Positions 14,768 through 19,284 of a DNA stretch of 19,284 bases are shown here, piece after piece. This DNA comes from JBBAAW01 sp964574405. Its GTDB lineage: Bacteria; Patescibacteriota; WWE3; UBA101185; UBA10185. The translations under genes were made by a program, and so were the position numbers. Under the pieces are notes generated by a model, which did no database searches, was not told the DNA's origin, and was given only the letters and a program-made list of their open reading frames with translations. The first letter of the stretch is position 1; every line of letters begins with the position of its first letter. Location: contig CAZNNN010000012.1 in NCBI GenBank assembly GCA_964574405.1, forward strand, positions 1 to 19,284, in the 5' to 3' direction.

Positions 14768-15357
14768 TGCAAAAAGTTCTCCTCGTTAATTTTAAAAGAC
14801 ACATTGTATTCCACGGATTTGCCTTCATCAACATTTAAAGAATCGAGCGACACCTCTGAAAACGCATTCTTGCCACCTAAACTAACCGCCGATTCGGAAG
14901 ACGCATTGCCCTCTTTAGCAAGTTTATTAACTAAAGTGGAAACATCTACAATAGCTTGGGATGAGCCTGTTATGCGGGCTTTTTTGCCCGAGCCTTCAAA
15001 GCCAATACTTTCTAACACCACATTCTGTGGAACTCTAGCCAAGAGCTCTGTTAAAACCGCAGAATACTTTATGCGACTTTGCAGATACTTTTGTAACAAA
15101 AAATACTTGCCAGAAAGTTTTTTGGAATATTCTTCTACTTCCTGCATGCTATCTTTTTGCGCGGTAAGCTCCGTTTTTTGCTGATCCAAAGAGGAAATTT
15201 GTTTTTTGAGTGAGCTTGCTTTATAAAAAAGAAAACCCGCTACACCTAGTAAAATTACAAAAAGAGCTAGGGAAGTTTTAATGGAAGCACCAACTATAAA
15301 TTGAGTCTTTTGGCGCTTGATTTCTTTGGGGGGAGTAAGATCAATTCCTATGGGCAT
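14764..15357 (-). CDS. pilN: PilN-like type IV pilus assembly protein
   Basis: 197 residues. The N-terminal cytoplasmic tail carries GIDLTPP (4-10), matching in place and type the short motif (usually I-N-L-L-P) by which PilN docks into PilM. One membrane helix follows (about 27-46), then a coiled coil (about 48-80), then a small alpha/beta outer domain with PQNVVLESIGFEGSGKKARITG. The gap from pilM is 12 nt and contains TATAGT followed by six bases and the ATG, with no Shine-Dalgarno. The stop overlaps pilO. Confidence 0.87.
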   Translation of the reverse strand: MPIGIDLTPPKEIKRQKTQFIVGASIKTSLALFVILLGVAGFLFYKASSLKKQISSLDQQKTELTAQKDSMQEVEEYSKKLSGKYFLLQKYLQSRIKYSAVLTELLARVPQNVVLESIGFEGSGKKARITGSSQAIVDVSTLVNKLAKEGNASSESAVSLGGKNAFSEVSLDSLNVDEGKSVEYNVSFKINEENFLQ

Positions 15358-15363
15358 ACTTAT

Positions 15364-15392
15364 ACTATATTAGATACTTTCTTTTAATGCAA
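15364..15392 (-). promoter_or_regulatory. Candidate internal promoter for pilN (leaderless)
   Basis: On the - strand, TTGCAT (15392-15387) and TATAGT (15369-15364) are separated by 17 bp. The -10 hexamer begins directly after the pilM TAA, and six bases later comes the pilN ATG. Predicted transcription would begin at or beside the start codon. Confidence 0.4.
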
Positions 15393-16404
15393 GACCCACT
15401 GCAACTGTATACAGCGGACCTAAATTTATAAGCTTTTCTTTTTGCGCTAGAATTTTGGGCGAAAAATCCAAGCCCGTAAACGGATTAGCCAGCTCCACTT
15501 CCATGCCCAAGTTTTCCGCGCTAAAACTTAACAACCCGGGCATAGTAACCGCACCTCCGGAGTACAAAACCCTGTTAAAGGTACAAAAAGTATTGCGGGT
15601 AGTATAAAAATTTATAGTGCGTTTAATTTCGTTAATTAAAGTTTCCGCTAAAGGCAAAACGGCCTGCTTAACCTTGCCGTTTAAAAGTTCCGCATCCAAA
15701 CCATAACTTCTTCTGTACTCCTCTGCCTGTTCTTGCGTAACGCCACAATTTTGAGCTATTGCCTTATTAAAAGAGTTGCCCCCCAAAGAAACATTTCTAG
15801 AAAACCGCACATTACCGTTACGCACTACCATCATGTCAGTACCCACCGACCCTACATTTACCACCAAAATTGCCTCGTTTGACACCAATTTTTGGCTTCT
15901 TACCAAAGCTCGCACAATAGAAAAGCTGTCCGACTCTACAGAAACCACCTTTAAACCAACCGTTCGCGCGATTTCCATAAGTTTTTCCACAATCTCCTTA
16001 CCACAAGCCACTACATTAACTTCCACTTCTTCCTTGTTTTGCTCGTTAGGACCTAAATTTTCAAAGCTATATACCAGCTCTGCTAAAGGTCTGGGAAAAA
16101 TTTTGCCTCCTTGGATTTCCAAGTACCCCTTAATCTCTTTGTCGGTCTTAAAAGGTAAATTTAAGATGGTGGTAAACACACTGGACTCTGGAAGAGATAA
16201 AACCACATTTTTAGTGGAAAAACCCGCGCCTTTAATGAACTCCTTTAAATTTTCGGTGGACTTTTTTGGATCATCGCCTGGACACGCTTCACAAATTAAG
16301 GCTTTAGTTAAAATGGGCTTTTTAATACCGCCAATTTTTTTATAGTCAATCTCTACTGCTCTATAGGAAGTATGACCTATGTCTAAACCAATTACTGTGG
16401 GCAT
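15370..16404 (-). CDS. pilM: PilM, actin-like ATPase of the type IV pilus
   Basis: 344 residues, the usual PilM size. The phosphate-1 motif of the actin/FtsA fold is at the N-terminus: VIGLDIGHTSYRAVEI (4-19). VVLSLPESSVFTTILNLP follows, then the second phosphate region VVNVGSVGTDMMVVRNG and the adenosine motif YSGGAVTMPGLLSF near the C-terminus. PilM is a cytoplasmic ring component that binds the PilN tail and connects it to the PilB/PilT motors. The gap to the minor-pilin gene upstream is 12 nt, filled by TATCAT plus six bases with no Shine-Dalgarno, suggesting an extra leaderless start here. Identification is firm. Confidence 0.93.
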   Translation of the reverse strand: MPTVIGLDIGHTSYRAVEIDYKKIGGIKKPILTKALICEACPGDDPKKSTENLKEFIKGAGFSTKNVVLSLPESSVFTTILNLPFKTDKEIKGYLEIQGGKIFPRPLAELVYSFENLGPNEQNKEEVEVNVVACGKEIVEKLMEIARTVGLKVVSVESDSFSIVRALVRSQKLVSNEAILVVNVGSVGTDMMVVRNGNVRFSRNVSLGGNSFNKAIAQNCGVTQEQAEEYRRSYGLDAELLNGKVKQAVLPLAETLINEIKRTINFYTTRNTFCTFNRVLYSGGAVTMPGLLSFSAENLGMEVELANPFTGLDFSPKILAQKEKLINLGPLYTVAVGLALKESI

Positions 16405-16410
16405 GGTTAT

Positions 16411-16439
16411 ATGATACTAGTAACTTCCGCGTAAAACAA
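16411..16439 (-). promoter_or_regulatory. Candidate internal promoter for pilM (leaderless)
   Basis: On the - strand, TTGTTT (16439-16434) and TATCAT (16416-16411) are 17 bp apart. As at pilN, the -10 hexamer begins directly after the stop codon of the gene before (TAG) and ends six bases before the ATG. Confidence 0.38.
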
Positions 16440-16974
16440 CCGTGGTATCTAGCGTGGTTTCCGCATTAAACATTTTTGCGTTAGATGAGTTGGGTTTAAA
16501 GAACTTAATTTTTATGTTCACTGCCACAGGATTATCTAACGCATCCTCTACAATGGAAAAACTAGAGTTAGCTAAATCTACGGACACGGCAGATAAAGTG
16601 GGTTTTCCATTTACCAAAGTGTCATCCGTAAGTTTGGTATTATTCAAAAGAATACAATTCATAGAATCGTCGCTACATCCTTCAGCAACACCGGAGGCAA
16701 TTTTGTAAGTTGTAGTAACAGAGGAGACGGGTGACCCTTGAGATAAAATAAGCGTTGATCCTGTTACCTGGGCATTATAGGATTTTTTAATGTCGTTTTC
16801 TAGTTTTAGAAAAACAAAGCTGGAGGCTTGTTCAATATCAATAGCCATCTGCGCTTTAACCGAGCTTTTTAACAGGGTAGTAATAATATTTACAGAAACT
16901 AGCGAGACAATTGCTAAAAGACTAACTGATATTAGTAGTTCCACTAGCGTAAACCCTTTATGACTTTTTTTCAT
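16417..16974 (-). CDS. Minor prepilin, PilW/GspJ-like
   Basis: 185 residues from the ATG at 16974. That start is chosen because GGAGGT lies 4 nt upstream and because ATG and the previous gene's TGA overlap as ATGA; the longer frame would need a TTG at 16986. The type III signal MKKSHKG|FTLVELL is cut by prepilin peptidase after Gly7, leaving Phe1 and Glu5. The hydrophobic helix is long, and the helix continues with SFVFLKLENDIKKSYN, typical of GspJ/PilW. The globular part has one likely disulfide (GCSDDSMNC). With the two genes before it, it forms the H-I-J set that starts pilus assembly. Confidence 0.82.
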   Translation of the reverse strand: MKKSHKGFTLVELLISVSLLAIVSLVSVNIITTLLKSSVKAQMAIDIEQASSFVFLKLENDIKKSYNAQVTGSTLILSQGSPVSSVTTTYKIASGVAEGCSDDSMNCILLNNTKLTDDTLVNGKPTLSAVSVDLANSSFSIVEDALDNPVAVNIKIKFFKPNSSNAKMFNAETTLDTTVVLRGSY

Positions 16975-17465
16975 AATGACCTCCAATCAGAAAGAAGTCC
17001 TTCTATCTTATAAGTTTTTGATACATTAGAGATGTTCCAAGTTGTTATAACGGTGTAATTAAATTGTTTAGCATCAAGCGGGTTGTAACTGGTGGAAAAG
17101 GAGAAACTAACTGCGGATGGACCAGTACCCACACTACCGCTACTACCAGTAACTAAAGTTTTGGTAGTAGGATGAAAATAACACAGCGTAGTGGAACAGG
17201 GAACTACCGTACTAGTCCAGAAAGTTGACCAGGTGGAGGTGTCTCGCTTTAATTTAAGTAGTTCTGCTTGACTTTGGGCAATTTTGCCTGCCTCTGCATA
17301 AGCTCTATTGGTGGTTGACGCTTTAATAGTAACCACCGCCAGAGAAACCATGGCCAAAATAACCACCACCGATATACCAAAAGCCAACAAAATTTCTATG
17401 AGGGCGTACCCCTTGGGATTGTTAGCTTTCGTAGAAAGCCCTTTAGTTTGAACAGGAAACTGCAT
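16971..17465 (-). CDS. Minor prepilin, PilV/GspI-like
   Basis: 164 residues. The leader is long (18 residues, MQFPVQTKG to NNPKG) and the cleavage site reads KG|YALIEILLAFGIS, so the mature protein starts with Tyr instead of the usual Phe or Met but keeps Glu5. After the hydrophobic helix, AEAGKIAQSQAELLKLKRD continues the helix as in GspI/PilV. The small beta domain holds a Cys pair (PCSTTLC). It starts 23 nt inside the previous gene with AAGGA 7 nt upstream of the ATG. Its size and order between FimT-like and PilW-like genes match the I position. Confidence 0.78.
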   Translation of the reverse strand: MQFPVQTKGLSTKANNPKGYALIEILLAFGISVVVILAMVSLAVVTIKASTTNRAYAEAGKIAQSQAELLKLKRDTSTWSTFWTSTVVPCSTTLCYFHPTTKTLVTGSSGSVGTGPSAVSFSFSTSYNPLDAKQFNYTVITTWNISNVSKTYKIEGLLSDWRSL

Positions 17466-17922
17466 TGCTTAATCCTTTTGTTGTTACCGCCTCCGCTGTT
17501 TTAAAGGCAAAAAACACGCAGAGGGGGGAGTCGTTTTCATTGATTCTTGCTATTACGGCATTAGGAAGTGTTTTAGTGGAATCAATTACCACATTAGACC
17601 CAAGATTATTACACACAGTTGATGTAGCAGATTCTGATCTAAAGGAAATGTACTCTCCGGAGTTCCGTGTGAACTTAACCCCTGCATACTTATATTTTGT
17701 AGCGTCGCTGGCACCCGGATTACCCACCTCTGTTAAAGCCCTGTTTCTAACGGTAGCCGTGGCATCTCTAACCGCATCAACGGCTTGTTGCAATTTTTTA
17801 TCGTTAAGTGATCCCGTAAACGAAGGCAAAAAAGCAAACGATGCTACTGACATAACCCCCACCGCAATTAAAACTTCTACTAATGTAAACCCCTTTATCG
17901 AAGCAAAAACTTTGTTAGACAT
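17443..17922 (-). CDS. Minor prepilin, FimT/GspH-like
   Basis: 159 residues. The leader MSNKVFASIKG is cut before FTLVEVLIAVGVMSVASF, with Glu5 present. The helix continues as KKLQQAVDAVRDATATVRNRAL, the pattern of GspH/FimT, and the rest is a beta-rich head with three cysteines. It has the strongest ribosome site in the operon (AAAGGAGG, 4 nt before the ATG), suggesting a high translation rate or independent initiation after the 18-nt gap to the gene before. It overlaps the following minor-pilin gene by 23 nt. Confidence 0.8.
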   Translation of the reverse strand: MSNKVFASIKGFTLVEVLIAVGVMSVASFAFLPSFTGSLNDKKLQQAVDAVRDATATVRNRALTEVGNPGASDATKYKYAGVKFTRNSGEYISFRSESATSTVCNNLGSNVVIDSTKTLPNAVIARINENDSPLCVFFAFKTAEAVTTKGLSNAVSCSN

Positions 17923-17940
17923 TTTCCTCCTTTAGCTAAA

Positions 17941-18447
17941 TCAATCTGCTGTTGTATAAAAAGCTGTTCCTCCAAAAAAACCGCAATTACAACCTAAAGT
18001 GCTGTTGGGACATCCAGTTGTCCCCATTGAGGCAATCTCCATGTTTGTAGCAAGTAAATAGCTATTTCCGTTCGACTTATAAGCATAGCCTCTCCACGCA
18101 CTTGCACTGTTACATATAGTACCTGTAGTTTTAGGGTCAATGGGCAGGATGTTAATATATGCGGTAGCTAAACCAGAAATGGAATTAACTAGCACCCAAT
18201 TAGAACCAGAAGTGGGGTAGCCCCTATTGTCGCTAAAATAACTCTCCAGAGCTACTTTTACTTTGGACAAATCAGAAATTCTTTGGGAATCACGCGCTTT
18301 AGCCTGAATACCCCTGGGATTAAGCACGGCTAGCAAAACACCAGTTAAAATACCTATTAGAGAAATGGCTATCAAAAGCTCCACGAGGGTAAATCCTTTG
18401 GTGGAACAGTTGTTTAATTTTTCTTGACTTTTAGATGCAGGCGACAT
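17941..18447 (-). CDS. GspG-like (pseudo)pilin with Cys-rich C-terminus
   Basis: 168 residues. The 17-residue leader ends in KG|FTLVELLIAISLIGILTG with Glu5. The conserved NP after the hydrophobic helix is followed by ARDSQRISDLSKVKVALESYFSDNRGYP. The C-terminal part reads LPIDPKTTG...YAYKSNGNSYLLATNMEI, the GspG/major-pseudopilin pattern of CPR. It ends with GCPNSTLGCNCG; four cysteines in all could form two disulfides. The start overlaps the previous gene by 17 nt with GGAGAT upstream. It is a close paralogue of the gene before it; either could be the main fibre subunit. Confidence 0.82.
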   Translation of the reverse strand: MSPASKSQEKLNNCSTKGFTLVELLIAISLIGILTGVLLAVLNPRGIQAKARDSQRISDLSKVKVALESYFSDNRGYPTSGSNWVLVNSISGLATAYINILPIDPKTTGTICNSASAWRGYAYKSNGNSYLLATNMEIASMGTTGCPNSTLGCNCGFFGGTAFYTTAD

Positions 18448-18904
18448 TATCTACGATCTCCGTACAATTTGCAGAAGGGCATACTTTGATTTTACCCCAA
18501 ACTGATAGATATTTAAAACATTTGCCTGTTTCGCTCACTTTATTAACATACACTCCAAAGGAAGCTTTATCAGCAGCCACTGTGTAGGGATAAGTAACTC
18601 CCGAGGTTGGCTCGTCTTTAGGGATCCTAGAAATAAAAGTAGCTACTTCCGCATCATCAGGTTTATTATCGGCAGGAGTAGTATCAGTAATAGTAGGGGG
18701 ATAACTGCCGTTGGCATTGGCATAAGCCTCTATTCCCAAGGCGTATTTTTCTAAATTGGACTGCCTAACCCCATCCTCCGCTACATTTCTTTGTTTTTTG
18801 GGATTTATAACAGAGACGGTAACACCGGTTAAAATGCCTATAAGGCTAATAACAATTAGCAGTTCAACTAGAGTAAATCCAGACGATTTTTTCATAAACT
18901 TCAT
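18431..18904 (-). CDS. GspG-like (pseudo)pilin
   Basis: 157 residues from the ATG at 18904, which overlaps the stop of the gene before as ATGA; a TTG at 18910 and an ATG at 18895 are the alternatives. The leader is MKFMKKSSG and the cut is before FTLVELLIVISLIGILTG. INPKKQRNVAEDGVRQSNLEKYALGIEAYANANGSYP follows, then IPKDEP and YPYTV, as in GspG-like subunits. The C-terminus carries four cysteines (GKCFKY, KVCPSANC, VACI). Its N-terminal helix shares SLIGILTGV with the next gene, pointing to tandem duplication. Confidence 0.82.
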   Translation of the reverse strand: MKFMKKSSGFTLVELLIVISLIGILTGVTVSVINPKKQRNVAEDGVRQSNLEKYALGIEAYANANGSYPPTITDTTPADNKPDDAEVATFISRIPKDEPTSGVTYPYTVAADKASFGVYVNKVSETGKCFKYLSVWGKIKVCPSANCTEIVDNVACI

Positions 18905-19284
18905 AAACAAACCGATCCAGCTTTAGATCCAAATTTTAAGGATGACCCATCGCTAAAATTAAAATTACATTCGTAAATACATGTTCCAAAGGTTCCAGTT
19001 ACCGTTACAATACTTGTGGCAGTTGTGGGATCGGGGTTGGAAGTTAGTGTGTAAGTGGATATGGGTGGATCTCCAGTAGGATCGGTGACTCTAATTTTTG
19101 CAAAAGTGTCGCACAGCAAAGCACTATCCTTAGTCGCACCGCAAGCATTTAGCGCCAAACAGAGTTGAGAGGTTTTAGCCTTAAGAACCGCCTCTTTGGC
19201 CTTTCTTTGTTGCGTTGCAGGATTGATAGTCATGTAAAGCGCGCCCGCTAAAATTGAAATAATAGAGATAACCACTAAAAGCTC
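18901..19284 (-). CDS. GspG-like (pseudo)pilin, cut by the window edge
   Basis: Partial: the 5' end lies beyond the window. The frame at the edge reads ELLVVISIISILAGALYMTINP, so the missing part should be the leader and the residues G|FTLV just before Glu5. Then come QQRKAKEAVLKAKTSQLCLALNACG and a head with six cysteines in total, including GTCIYEC and the final SVCL. The 3' end overlaps the next pilin as ATGA. It is the first of three adjacent pilin-like genes; the operon's promoter must lie further right. Confidence 0.78.
   Translation of the reverse strand, partial: ELLVVISIISILAGALYMTINPATQQRKAKEAVLKAKTSQLCLALNACGATKDSALLCDTFAKIRVTDPTGDPPISTYTLTSNPDPTTATSIVTVTGTFGTCIYECNFNFSDGSSLKFGSKAGSVCL

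Noticed and set aside
1..19284. Recoded UGA as in Gracilibacteria/Absconditabacteria
   Set aside because: Many genes end in TGA at sensible family lengths and in ATGA overlaps, so TGA is read as stop.

Overview
The window looks like a piece of a Candidate Phyla Radiation (Patescibacteria) chromosome, most likely Microgenomates-like. The signs are AT-rich coding, very tight packing, many GTG/TTG starts, poor Shine-Dalgarno use at several genes, DUF2298-type membrane proteins, and a PilM-PilN-PilO set followed by no pilP or pilQ, as expected for a cell without an outer membrane. TGA is used as a stop many times, so the code is standard and this is not a UGA-glycine lineage (Gracilibacteria/Absconditabacteria). 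The lineage assignment is inference from content, not from a marker gene.

Region 1 (1-1749) is accessory DNA. It starts with a visibly GC-richer block that encodes a small secreted protein of unknown function and is packed with short perfect hairpins. Next comes a decayed DUF4143-type AAA ATPase gene with an internal deletion, a frameshift and a near-exact direct repeat at each end. Region 2 (1640-3113) is a two-gene AbiE-type toxin-antitoxin module on the + strand, with a good promoter and several inverted repeats that could be its autoregulatory operator, plus a 21-codon ORF abutting the toxin stop.

Region 3 (3186-14009) is a surface-glycosylation neighbourhood. It holds two GT2 enzymes of the polyprenyl-phosphate sugar synthase type, a PMT/GT39-type GT-C enzyme, a DUF2298 protein, two further polytopic proteins that look like GT-C transferases, a SAM methyltransferase and an FAD-dependent oxidoreductase. 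Both GT2 genes face a GT-C-like gene tail to tail with overlapping 3' ends. The simplest reading is that the GT2 enzymes load sugars on a lipid carrier inside and the GT-C proteins move them to acceptors outside.

Region 4 (14006-19284, - strand) is a type IV pilus/pseudopilus operon read from the right edge: three GspG-like (pseudo)pilins (the first cut by the window edge), then GspH/FimT-, GspI/PilV- and GspJ/PilW-like minor pilins, then PilM, PilN and PilO. Most junctions overlap, several as ATGA. The pilM and pilN junctions instead have a 12-nt gap filled by a -10-like hexamer and six bases, suggesting leaderless internal starts. I found no tRNA, rRNA, CRISPR array, intact insertion sequence or convincing rho-independent terminator.
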